From positions 1 through 64,000 of the forward strand of contig DATKYR010000177.1 of NCBI GenBank assembly GCA_035528395.1: a stretch of 64,000 nt of DNA, given 5' to 3'. The notes under the pieces were generated by a model. It was not told the DNA's origin and did no database searches. It saw nothing but the letters and a program-made list of their open reading frames with translations. Shown in pieces: positions 8,761 through 16,341 of this stretch. The DNA is from NIOZ-UU13 sp035528395 (GTDB taxonomy: Bacteria; Planctomycetota; Phycisphaerae; Sedimentisphaerales; Anaerobacaceae). The position numbers and the translations under genes were made by a program. Positions within the stretch are counted from its first letter, which is position 1. The number at the start of each line of letters is the position of its first letter.

Positions 8761-10134
8761 TTAAGAGACCTTTTGATATTTAGACGGCTTTTCCCTTTTA
8801 AACTTCGTACCTCTGCCCGTAATTATACCTTTTTCTTCTCTAACAAATTCGATATGCTGTAGCAAAGCCCAGGCAGTATTTTGCCATCTCATCTGATAAC
8901 CTCTCTGATGGGCCTGTTTCTCCATATGGATGCGTTTTTCCGGTTTGAATACAAGATAATCGATAGCTTTAGCAATTTGTTCTATTGAATCCTCACCGGG
9001 ATCTATTAAAATCCCTCTTGCGTGTCTACCAATTATAACGCCATTTTGGCAGCGTTTGTTTGAATTGATAAGTTCAAGTGCATATCTAAACTTTGTTACT
9101 ATTGCCGCTCTGCCAGCCCCAATGGTATCAGCCAATATACCACTGGATATTTGCTGCATGTTGAGATACGGCAGAAGCATTACATTTGTTGCCCCGTATA
9201 GCTTGAGCAATGTGCCTTCATCCATAAATGTGTCCAAGAAAACTACATCGTACTTTTTAAAATCAAAGCTACCCAGTTCTTTCACCTTGCACCACTTTAT
9301 ATTGGCCTCTTCGAGGGCCTTAGTTAAAGTTTCTTGATATTCGCTGTATTCATGACCACCTTCAGCTTTTATAAAGTCAGGATGACATTGACCAACTATT
9401 AGATATAATATGTTCTCTCTCTGCTGTTCGGTAAGAGATTCTTCTAAAAACTTACCAAATCCACGGATGCCATATTGAATTCCCTTATCCGGTGATAATA
9501 ATCCGAGCGTAGTTACCAGGACGCAATTTTTCAGGCCGAACTGCTCTTTAATAGCCAACCGATCATACTGAGAAGGATGCTGCATTCTGATGCCGTGATC
9601 AATGTGCTTAAGCCTAAAATGTTCGATGCCATACGTATTTGATTGAAGTATATTAATTGCACTTTCAGTTGTAACAATAAGACCTTCGCTATGTTTGGCC
9701 AGTTCCTGTAAAACCATCTTTTGATGAGGGTCAGGCTCCTCAAGAACTGTATGTAAATAGACTAAGACTGTAAGTCCTTCATTCGTAAAGGCATTAGCCA
9801 ATTCGATAAAATTGGTCCCATCACCATCATTGCCCTTCTCATCCGGATCTAAGCCGTATTCATGTTGCAGAAGTACAACGGTGGGATTAGTGCTTTCGTG
9901 AGCGCGAGCAATTATGTGCTTTATACCATCTTTCCAGGATTGAGGATTATACTGGTCTATTACAAGGTCAACTGGAATATTATAAGGAAAATTATCTTTA
10001 TCGATTGTGGAAACCCTGATGCTACCAACCTCACCTGTGAAATGTTCTAAGGCATTAGCCAGATCCCGTGAGAAAGTACCTATTCCACATCTCCGTGGAG
10101 GATATGTACTTACTATGCGTATGTTGTAAGGCAT
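8761..10134 (-). CDS. GT4-like glycosyltransferase, first gene of the carbohydrate operon
   Basis: Glycosyltransferase of 457 residues. The N-terminus MPYNIRIVSTYPPRRCGIGT is the standard GT4 opening with a GIGTFSRDLA loop, and the middle has LLQHEYG and a CVLVTTLGLLSPDKG stretch that marks the start of the second Rossmann domain. The classical E-x7-E block is not intact: the equivalent region reads MQQISSGILADTIGAG. This variant form occurs in trehalose/mannosyl-type GT4 enzymes, so activity is still likely. The gene has its own promoter candidate at 10191-10219 and is followed 76 bp later by the GH130 gene. Confidence 0.8.
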   Translation of the reverse strand: MPYNIRIVSTYPPRRCGIGTFSRDLANALEHFTGEVGSIRVSTIDKDNFPYNIPVDLVIDQYNPQSWKDGIKHIIARAHESTNPTVVLLQHEYGLDPDEKGNDGDGTNFIELANAFTNEGLTVLVYLHTVLEEPDPHQKMVLQELAKHSEGLIVTTESAINILQSNTYGIEHFRLKHIDHGIRMQHPSQYDRLAIKEQFGLKNCVLVTTLGLLSPDKGIQYGIRGFGKFLEESLTEQQRENILYLIVGQCHPDFIKAEGGHEYSEYQETLTKALEEANIKWCKVKELGSFDFKKYDVVFLDTFMDEGTLLKLYGATNVMLLPYLNMQQISSGILADTIGAGRAAIVTKFRYALELINSNKRCQNGVIIGRHARGILIDPGEDSIEQIAKAIDYLVFKPEKRIHMEKQAHQRGYQMRWQNTAWALLQHIEFVREEKGIITGRGTKFKREKPSKYQKVS

Positions 10135-10190
10135 ACAACAAACCCCTCAATACTAAATAATGGTTTCTTAAACTCTATCTTTACCAATAC

Positions 10191-10219
10191 AGCGTATAGC
10201 TATTGACATGAATAGTCAA
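10191..10219 (-). promoter_or_regulatory. Putative sigma70 promoter of the carbohydrate operon
   Basis: On the minus strand TTGACT (10214-10219) and TACGCT (10191-10196) are separated by exactly 17 bp. The start codon of the GT4 gene lies about 55 bp downstream. Confidence 0.5.
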
Positions 10220-10344
10220 GAACTCATCCAATGAGAGATTCCAAGACGCCGATATCTATATTGAAAATGTTTATCCAGGCCGTGCCTACCGGACCTATGG
10301 CGTTTGCTCATAAGATGTTGGCTTATGGCTTTGGCTCTTTACTA

Positions 10345-10372
10345 TTGAATTTTGTAAAAAGCCGTGTATATT
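10345..10372 (+). promoter_or_regulatory. Putative sigma70 promoter for the LOG-family gene
   Basis: TTGAAT (10345-10350) and TATATT (10367-10372) with a 16-bp spacer. It would drive the protease remnant at 10452 and the LOG gene at 10590. The rest of 10220-10451 shows no convincing gene. Confidence 0.45.
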
Positions 10373-10451
10373 AAGAAGTGGCGCAGTTAAGTGAGGATAT
10401 ATAATATTATAAGGGAAATCCCAATTGATTATAGCTTGAAAGGGGATATCG

Positions 10452-10577
10452 ATGCGCTGGTCATTTTCCCCGGGTAAAGTAGCTGGGATTGAATTTCAGC
10501 CGCATATTGCCTTTATTATTTTACCGGCAGCAATTTTCTTTCTGCCGCCCACAAAAAGCAGATTAAATCAAGAGTAG
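10452..10577 (+). pseudogene. N-terminal remnant of a site-2 protease (M50) gene
   Basis: A 41-codon frame starts at ATG 10452 behind GAAAGGGG and ends at TAG 10575-10577. The peptide opens MRWSFSPGKVAGIEF, then a hydrophobic segment with HIAFIILPAAIFFL. This matches the stereotyped opening of M50 site-2 proteases (MxWSxxxGxxAGIxxxxHxxFxxL), but the HEFGH zinc site and all later membrane segments are absent. Either most of the gene was deleted or it now serves as a short leader; its stop lies 12 bp before the next start, so translational coupling is possible. Confidence 0.5.
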
Positions 10578-10589
10578 GAAGGGTATCCA

Positions 10590-11312
10590 ATGAAAGACAT
10601 AAATACCAGAGATCGATCCCATTTATGGCTAACCGAACGCACTCATGACCTGGAAAAGAAATTCCTGACCGGCAGACGAGGTCGGACTGAAGACCTGGAA
10701 AGTGCTGTGCGCATATTCCTGGAATTTCTACGAGGATTCGAATCGTTGGATATCGAAGAGCCGGCAGTCACGGTGTTCGGATCAGCCCGCTTTAAAGAAA
10801 TTCACCCTTACTATCGATTGGCTCGCCAGGTCGGAAAAGAATTAGCTCTGGCCGGATTCACTGTCATCACCGGTGGCGGGCCCGGCATCATGGAGGCTGC
10901 CAATCGCGGCGCCAAAGATGCCGATGGTAAGAGCATCGGCTGCAATATCGTCCTGCCTCAGGAACAAAAACCTAATCCCTACCTGGATCGGGTGATAGAA
11001 TTCGATCACTTCTTTGTACGCAAGGTCATGCTTGTTAAATACTCCTCTGCGTTTGTGGTCCTGCCCGGGGGATTCGGTACCCTCGACGAAGTGTTTGAAA
11101 CCGCGGTACTCATGCAAACCGACAAAATCCAGGAGTTTCCGATTATTTTGATGGGACGATCCTACTGGGACCAGATGCAGGACTTTCTCAGGCAGACCCT
11201 GGTGCCTGAGAAGACCATTGATACTAACGACCTTGATCTGTTCCATTGTACAGATGATCCCAAGCATGTGATTCATATCATTCAAGCCCGGCAGAAACAA
11301 ATCAGAGAATGA
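10590..11312 (+). CDS. LOG-family protein (TIGR00730-like nucleotide phosphoribohydrolase)
   Basis: Rossmann-fold protein of 240 residues, formerly annotated as lysine decarboxylase. The two family signatures are present: GGGPGIMEAANRGA (residues 95-108) and PGGFGTLDEVFE (159-170), which carry the phosphate-binding and catalytic Arg/Glu residues. Members cleave cytokinin or other nucleoside 5'-monophosphates to base and ribose 5-phosphate. An N-terminal extension of about 55 residues places it among the larger bacterial LOG proteins. AGGAAGG 8 bp before the ATG supports the start. It is convergent with the following URO-D-like gene. Confidence 0.85.
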   Translation: MKDINTRDRSHLWLTERTHDLEKKFLTGRRGRTEDLESAVRIFLEFLRGFESLDIEEPAVTVFGSARFKEIHPYYRLARQVGKELALAGFTVITGGGPGIMEAANRGAKDADGKSIGCNIVLPQEQKPNPYLDRVIEFDHFFVRKVMLVKYSSAFVVLPGGFGTLDEVFETAVLMQTDKIQEFPIILMGRSYWDQMQDFLRQTLVPEKTIDTNDLDLFHCTDDPKHVIHIIQARQKQIRE

Positions 11313-11451
11313 GATTTAGAATGAGCAGCCGGAATCCAACGAAAAGGAATCATTGCGAAAAATGGGCGAAAAATGGGGACTGTTCCGAATGGCGGCTGCT
11401 TAAGCAGATTAAAAAACCCACGGCATTATAATACGCAAAAACTTTATTTTT

Positions 11452-12486
11452 TCACCCAGTTGCCGATAGAAAAGCCTCGATGTTTTCTGTCGAGACATCG
11501 GGAGGCATACCCCCGCCGCAGGACAGGATAATCCGACTCTTGTCGCTTACCGATTCGAGTGCAGCTTTGACGCTGTTGCACACATCTTCGGGTGTACCTG
11601 AAGCAAGGACGTCGCGTGTTGGGATGTTTCCGAGTAAAGTAAGTCCCGATTTATCGGGATTCGTAAGCTCCTTCATCTGGCCAAGGGGGTGCTGGAAACT
11701 GAAATTGAAAAGATTCACGCCGATTTGGGAAAGGTACGGTGCGCATATCAGTCCGGGGGCGTCGTTGTGAAAGAATCTCACGGCCACATCGAGCGACTGG
11801 AAAATGCGTTCCAAATATGGCAGCGCCGCTTCTTTGAAATCTTCCTCGCCTAAGAAGCCTACGATGTCATCGAGGATGAATATGCCATCAATGGAGGCAA
11901 AGGTCCGGGCCTGAAGTTCGAGCCAATCGATGATGAAATCCGTTACAATCTCGAGCAACCTGTGTGTTTCATCGGGATTGGTCCGGATGGCCATAAGGAA
12001 TTCTGTGCTGCCGGTCAGGAACGAGGCCACATTCAATGGTCCGCGTGAGACTGCGAATTTGATGGAGTGCCCTGCCTGCTCGATTTGGCCCTGGTAATGT
12101 TTTAAGCGATTTAGGACGAGTGGCAGCAGGCCGTCCGTTTTGGGGTTCGGCTTGCAGAGCGAATGGACATCCTGAATATCAGTGATAATTTTATCCGCAT
12201 AGGGCAGAGCGTTTTCCTGCCAGGAGCATTTCGAGCCGAAAGCGGACGGCTCCGTACACATCCCAAACTCTGCCCAGAATCCGGGCAAAAACATAATGTC
12301 CGGGAACTGTTTGACGGCTTTGAGATTGGCCTCGAACCACATCTGTTCACTGGAAAAATAATCGATGATGGACATCCCGGCCCAGCCCGGAAGCCAGGGG
12401 CTGTCTATAATGAATCCCACCGGCAGCGGCTCAAACACTTGGCCGTTCAGCACAGCCATCAGTTTTTCCCATTGCTTGGATGTCAT
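11452..12486 (-). CDS. Uroporphyrinogen-decarboxylase-like protein (URO-D family)
   Basis: Protein of 344 residues. The open frame continues far upstream, but translation most likely starts at ATG 12486, which overlaps the TGA stop of the transporter gene (12483-12486, ATGA), giving tight coupling. It has the URO-D TIM-barrel pattern ending in IILSCGGGMPPDVSTENIEAF. In corrinoid methyltransferases of this superfamily zinc is held by an H-x-C motif and a distal Cys; here the equivalent segment reads FFHNDAPG, so the first Cys is missing although the late Cys in SCGGG remains. It may be a methyltransferase with altered metal site rather than a haem-pathway decarboxylase. Confidence 0.75.
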   Translation of the reverse strand: MTSKQWEKLMAVLNGQVFEPLPVGFIIDSPWLPGWAGMSIIDYFSSEQMWFEANLKAVKQFPDIMFLPGFWAEFGMCTEPSAFGSKCSWQENALPYADKIITDIQDVHSLCKPNPKTDGLLPLVLNRLKHYQGQIEQAGHSIKFAVSRGPLNVASFLTGSTEFLMAIRTNPDETHRLLEIVTDFIIDWLELQARTFASIDGIFILDDIVGFLGEEDFKEAALPYLERIFQSLDVAVRFFHNDAPGLICAPYLSQIGVNLFNFSFQHPLGQMKELTNPDKSGLTLLGNIPTRDVLASGTPEDVCNSVKAALESVSDKSRIILSCGGGMPPDVSTENIEAFLSATG

Positions 12487-14249
12487 GCTGTCTTGTGCTT
12501 TGGACGGACGAAATGCACGACAATGCAAAGAACGATAAAGCCGACGAGCAGTCCGATTCCTTTCCACTGCAGCTTTGACCAGAGGCTCCAGACGCTTCCG
12601 AATGATGCGGCACCGGCTGCCAGTGCCATAAGGACATTCCAGAGGATGCGTTTGCCTCCGCTGGGCATATTGTTGCCCATGAAGGTCTTCTGGTTCATTA
12701 GCAGGAAGAATGCGAAGTACGCGATAGGCAACAGGACCATTGCAAAGACGGACGTCGGCACTGCAATATACGGAGCGGCATCTTTCCAGAAGAACGGTCC
12801 AAGCGCTCCAACCGAGACCATCAGACTTCCGAATCTCTGGGTCCAGCCCCTCGGCGGCCTGCCCAATAGCTCGCAGAAACAAAGCCCGTTAATTGTCATC
12901 AGCATTGTGGCGGCGCTCATCGCCATACCCATGACACCCAGGCCAAAAACATATTGAGCAATTACCGGACCGGTCAGCGGTGCGAGCGTCTCGGCCAGGT
13001 TGAAGGCATCGCGATTGACCAGGATAGCCGCCATCCTCTTGTCCGCCCAGGGCAGGGCTTCGGACTTTTCCCGCATCTGTTCCGGGGTGAGTTTGGTGAA
13101 TTCCTCGGCGCCTATTTCGAATTTGAGTCTGTTCGCAAGGAGACCTTTGTAGAAACCGACGAGGTTTTTGGCGGGCTCAGCGGTTATTTCGCCGCCCGGC
13201 TCGGCAGCGACGAAACCCTCTGCCGGCTGACCATGAAACTGGCTGCTCGAAGCAATGACCACGCAGCCGGTCGCCAGGATAAAGGGGATGAACAATCCCG
13301 TTGACAGATCAAAGATAGCAAGACCGCGGAAATATTTGTCCCAGCCTTTTCGGAGCATCGAGTACGGCAGCAGGAACGTCATGTTAATACCTACTGCCGT
13401 TGCCGCGGCGCTGATCATAACGTCACGCTGCTTACCCACAATCATGTTGGTCCAGAAAGCCTGGAACTGTTCGGACACTTTTTCTATGTGCGGCATTATT
13501 ATGTCGGTCGGTTTGACGAACAGACTCAGGTCGGGAATCATGCCGCTGAGAATTTCACTCCAGATAATCTTTCCTTCGATGCTGAGCTTGACGACAACAC
13601 CGATGAAGCAAAGTACTATCATACTGACAATTGTCTTAACCAGTATTTCGAAGAGCTTGACGCCTCTGCCGCCGGCGCTGTAGGTCATGGTAAAAGTCAA
13701 GCAGATTGCCAGAAAAACGGCACCTGCGATCATTTTACTGGGTATTTCCGGCATGGCTTCCGGTCCGAGGATTCCGGGCAGGATGTTCTGTCGCAATGCC
13801 ACGGTTCCCAGCGCAAACTGAGGAAGCGACCATACGAGATTTGCCATCATCGAGGCAATGAGCCAGCCCCAGCCGAGGACCGGATTGACATGTCTGTTGA
13901 TTGCGTGCAGGGGACGCTCGCCGGAGGAGAGTGTTACATATGCGATGGCGCTCATCATAATAATGCCTAAAATCATCGCCAAAGGCTGAAGCCACATAAA
14001 GCTAAAGCCGACCAGCACACCCAGATACAAGCTCGACGACAGCGAGCCGCCGCCCAGTGTTATGCCGCTCTGGAGCCAGCCGGGACCCGATAACCTAACG
14101 TATGTCTTAAAAACAGATCCCTTGCCTTTCTTATGCGCATCCAATATCAATTGACGGTCCTTGTCGATGCGCGGGTTCATGTGCATCACTTGTTGCTTCT
14201 GACCCTGTGAAGGGCTTTGGGGGCCTTGTCCTGTTTCATTCGGCGACAT
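12483..14249 (-). CDS. Nramp/SLC11-like membrane transporter, non-canonical
   Basis: Polytopic membrane protein of 588 residues with about 12 hydrophobic segments. The N-terminal tail of about 45 residues is polar. The first membrane segment reads GPGWLQSGITLGGGS, where metal-transporting Nramp proteins have DPGN; the segment matching Nramp TM6 reads GINMTFLLPYSML rather than the MPH motif. The metal-site residues are therefore not conserved and the substrate need not be a divalent metal. An insertion of about 90 polar residues (starting SSSQFHGQPAEG) sits in a loop. The coupling with a URO-D-like gene by ATGA overlap suggests the two act together, perhaps on one imported substrate. Confidence 0.65.
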   Translation of the reverse strand: MSPNETGQGPQSPSQGQKQQVMHMNPRIDKDRQLILDAHKKGKGSVFKTYVRLSGPGWLQSGITLGGGSLSSSLYLGVLVGFSFMWLQPLAMILGIIMMSAIAYVTLSSGERPLHAINRHVNPVLGWGWLIASMMANLVWSLPQFALGTVALRQNILPGILGPEAMPEIPSKMIAGAVFLAICLTFTMTYSAGGRGVKLFEILVKTIVSMIVLCFIGVVVKLSIEGKIIWSEILSGMIPDLSLFVKPTDIIMPHIEKVSEQFQAFWTNMIVGKQRDVMISAAATAVGINMTFLLPYSMLRKGWDKYFRGLAIFDLSTGLFIPFILATGCVVIASSSQFHGQPAEGFVAAEPGGEITAEPAKNLVGFYKGLLANRLKFEIGAEEFTKLTPEQMREKSEALPWADKRMAAILVNRDAFNLAETLAPLTGPVIAQYVFGLGVMGMAMSAATMLMTINGLCFCELLGRPPRGWTQRFGSLMVSVGALGPFFWKDAAPYIAVPTSVFAMVLLPIAYFAFFLLMNQKTFMGNNMPSGGKRILWNVLMALAAGAASFGSVWSLWSKLQWKGIGLLVGFIVLCIVVHFVRPKHKTA

Positions 14250-14283
14250 ATTTTTACTCTCCTGTATTAAACATTTCTACCGA

Positions 14284-14320
14284 TACTACTCTGCGAAGTA
14301 CCTTGCTACGTAGCACGAGT
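14284..14320. repeat. Dispersed repeat family A, copy 1
   Basis: About 37 bp containing TACTCTGCGAAGTACC and the palindrome CTACGTAG. Related copies lie at 36026-36066 and 38932-38973. Here the repeat supplies the last residues and the TAG stop (14306-14308) of the URO-D-like gene read from the other strand. Confidence 0.7.
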
Positions 14321-15295
14321 GTTCTTAGACAGAATATATTCTTTTGTTTTTAAGACTGCTTCCGGGTCCGTTTCAAACGGCAGACATCCCGTCCCAATAC
14401 AAACTTTTTCTCTATTGTTGGCCAGTTCGAATACTCTGTCAACTTCCTTTTCGAGAACTCCGAAATTTTTTGATGTCATTGGTCCCGGGTCCATATTGAT
14501 TCTAACCATCACGTCGGGATGTGCTCGCATTTTGTCCATAAACAGTTGCTGGTCTGTTTTGGCCGGGCAACAAACATATCCGGTCCCCGTTTCCAGGATT
14601 GAGTCAAGAATTGGGGCGGTGTCACCACCGATAATGCACGGAACAGGATGGCCGACGATTGCTGATGTCTCTTCCATAATCTTTTTGAGAGCACCAAGCT
14701 CGATGTCCCTGAAGTTATCCGGAGACAGCAGCGGTGGTACCGCAGCCGATTCAAAAAAGGCAATCCCGATTTTATCGGGAAACCCCTGTCGGACGACTTC
14801 TTTGCAAAACTCGACCTGCCCGGACACAAGATGGCTTAAAGCCCGGGCAACCAGGTCGGGGCTGGTCATAATCTCGCACAACAGGTTCTCAAATCCCATT
14901 AGATTTGCTGCCAGTGAGAAAGGACCACTCAAAGGTATTCTAACATCCGCCTCGGGACATTCATCGGCAACGCGCCCGGCAGCTTCTATAACCATTGGAA
15001 CGCGACCATCAGTTTTGGGATTAAACGGCTCCAGAGTCATTAGCTCTTTTGCCGTTGAATATGGATGTCTTGAAATGGCAGGAACACCGGTACCGGAAGG
15101 CCTTTCAACGGTTGCACCATACGCCTCAGCTTCCAGGTTATAAATGTCTATGCCAACCACGACAGGGCAATGATTGTAGAGACGAAACGCTTCAATGTGG
15201 GCTTTTGATAGCAGCCAGCCGTCTCGCGATACTTCCCAGGGGTCTTTGCCAATCAATCCGGCAGCGTGTTCATATACCGAAGGACAGAACTGCAC
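14306..15295 (-). CDS. Second URO-D-family protein
   Basis: Protein of 329 residues with the URO-D barrel pattern: DIYNLEAEAYG near residue 50, IPLSGPFSLAANLMGFENLL in the middle, and CIGTGCLPFETDPEA near the end. The start is GTG 15295 with an AGGAAAGG ribosome site about 10 bp upstream; no ATG is available in frame. The H-x-C zinc motif is replaced by CIIGGDTAPIL, while two Cys residues remain in the terminal CIGTGC. It is a distant paralogue of the gene at 11452-12486 and lies in the same orientation 56 bp upstream of the transporter gene. The final residues fall inside a dispersed repeat, so the natural C-terminus may have been changed. Confidence 0.75.
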   Translation of the reverse strand: MQFCPSVYEHAAGLIGKDPWEVSRDGWLLSKAHIEAFRLYNHCPVVVGIDIYNLEAEAYGATVERPSGTGVPAISRHPYSTAKELMTLEPFNPKTDGRVPMVIEAAGRVADECPEADVRIPLSGPFSLAANLMGFENLLCEIMTSPDLVARALSHLVSGQVEFCKEVVRQGFPDKIGIAFFESAAVPPLLSPDNFRDIELGALKKIMEETSAIVGHPVPCIIGGDTAPILDSILETGTGYVCCPAKTDQQLFMDKMRAHPDVMVRINMDPGPMTSKNFGVLEKEVDRVFELANNREKVCIGTGCLPFETDPEAVLKTKEYILSKNTRAT

Positions 15296-15321
15296 GTGCG
15301 TCGATTCCTTTCCTGATTGAT

Positions 15322-16200
15322 TTACGGTTTTATTCTGCGTTCAATCTCCCGAATAACCGCTGAGTTGTCCAAATCCCCGTCGCCTGCTTCAATCGCCTTT
15401 TTGAGGACATCTAAGTGTACTGTGGACAGCGGCAGTTTCTGGCCGAGCTTTTCTGCGTATTTAAGTATAATCGAAACGTCCTTTTGGTGCTGTCGAAGCC
15501 TTGCCTGTGGTTGAAAATCGCCGTCCAGCATCTTTTTGCCCTTGACGTCCATAGCGGCCGAATAGGCGGGTGTCACTTTGAGCAGCTCAAGAAAGGCCCG
15601 CGGGTCGAGGCCTAATTTGCTTGCAAAAACAAGCCCCTCGGCCAGAGCGAGACGGTTCAATCCAAGAATCAAATTGCCGGCGAGCTTGGCCCGAGAGCCG
15701 CTGCCCGATTCACCGACGTAAAATACCTTCTCGCCCAGCGCGTCGAAAATATCATTGCACTCCTCGAACGGCTTCTTGTTGCCCCCCACCATAAAGATTA
15801 TCTTTTTGTCCCTGACCTGTTGGCTGGAGCCGGAAAAAGGAGCGTCCAGGAAATAAATATCTTGCTTAGCGAGGCATTGTGCCAGCGCCGCCGTTTCTTC
15901 CGGCTCGCCGGTCGTCGTATCAATAATATATCTCGGAAGTTTCTTTGATTCCAGAATCCCGCCGGGGCCTTCGACAACCTGCAGAACCACTTCTGTGTTC
16001 GGAAGCGAAAGGACAATACGATCGGTTTGTTCAGCTACCTGTGCAGGACTATTGACGGCTTTTCCACCCAACTGTTCGAGGTGCTCACACTTTGTTGAAT
16101 TGATATCGAAGCCGACAAGCTTGAACTGCTCGGCAAGCAGACGCTCTGCCATAGCCGTACCGACGAGACCAAGACCAACAAGTCCGATGCTTGAAGTCAC
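15322..16200 (-). CDS. 3-hydroxyisobutyrate-dehydrogenase-family NAD(P)-dependent oxidoreductase
   Basis: Beta-hydroxyacid dehydrogenase of 292 residues. It begins with the dinucleotide-binding loop GLVGLGLVGTAMAERL, has the substrate-binding DAPFSGSSQQVRDKKI block (family: DAPVSGG) and the catalytic Lys region GSRAKLAGNLILG. The start is GTG 16200 behind GAAAGGACAG. The family includes 3-hydroxyisobutyrate, tartronate semialdehyde and related dehydrogenases; a tartronate semialdehyde role would fit with the glycerate kinase elsewhere in the window, but that is speculative. It is the third gene of the six-gene minus-strand cluster. Confidence 0.85.
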   Translation of the reverse strand: MTSSIGLVGLGLVGTAMAERLLAEQFKLVGFDINSTKCEHLEQLGGKAVNSPAQVAEQTDRIVLSLPNTEVVLQVVEGPGGILESKKLPRYIIDTTTGEPEETAALAQCLAKQDIYFLDAPFSGSSQQVRDKKIIFMVGGNKKPFEECNDIFDALGEKVFYVGESGSGSRAKLAGNLILGLNRLALAEGLVFASKLGLDPRAFLELLKVTPAYSAAMDVKGKKMLDGDFQPQARLRQHQKDVSIILKYAEKLGQKLPLSTVHLDVLKKAIEAGDGDLDNSAVIREIERRIKP

Positions 16201-16255
16201 TCTGCTGTCCTTTCTTTCTATTTAGTATCTGTTGCGGAAAACGAAAATCGACGAT

Positions 16256-16318
16256 GTCACCCCTGCGAAAGCAGCGGTCCAGAGTGAAAAACTGGATTCC
16301 CGCTTTCGCGGGAATGAC
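16256..16318. repeat. Dispersed repeat family B (GTCATTCC palindrome), intact copy
   Basis: A 63-bp unit made of two facing hairpins that ends GGATTCCCGCTTTCGCGGG then AATGAC. It is flanked by TTGCGGAAA (16232-16240) and TTTCCGCAA (16327-16335), so the whole gap between the two genes can fold. Further copies are at 44587-44801 (interrupted) and 60348-60378 (half). Confidence 0.75.
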
Positions 16319-16341
16319 AAATACTGTTTCCGCAATAGAAA

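Noticed and set aside
10231..10374. 47-codon frame starting ATG 10231
   Set aside because: No ribosome site and its end overlaps a good promoter candidate for the LOG gene.
11452..12882. Long version of the URO-D-like gene starting at 12882
   Set aside because: The added 132 residues lie in another frame of the transporter gene and look non-natural; ATG 12486 with the ATGA overlap is better.
12163..12957. 264-codon open frame on the plus strand
   Set aside because: It is antisense to the URO-D-like and transporter genes, has no ribosome site and an unnatural composition; shadow of real coding sequence.
14319..15143. 274-codon open frame on the plus strand
   Set aside because: Mirror of the second URO-D-like gene, rich in Ser/Pro/Arg as expected for an antisense frame.
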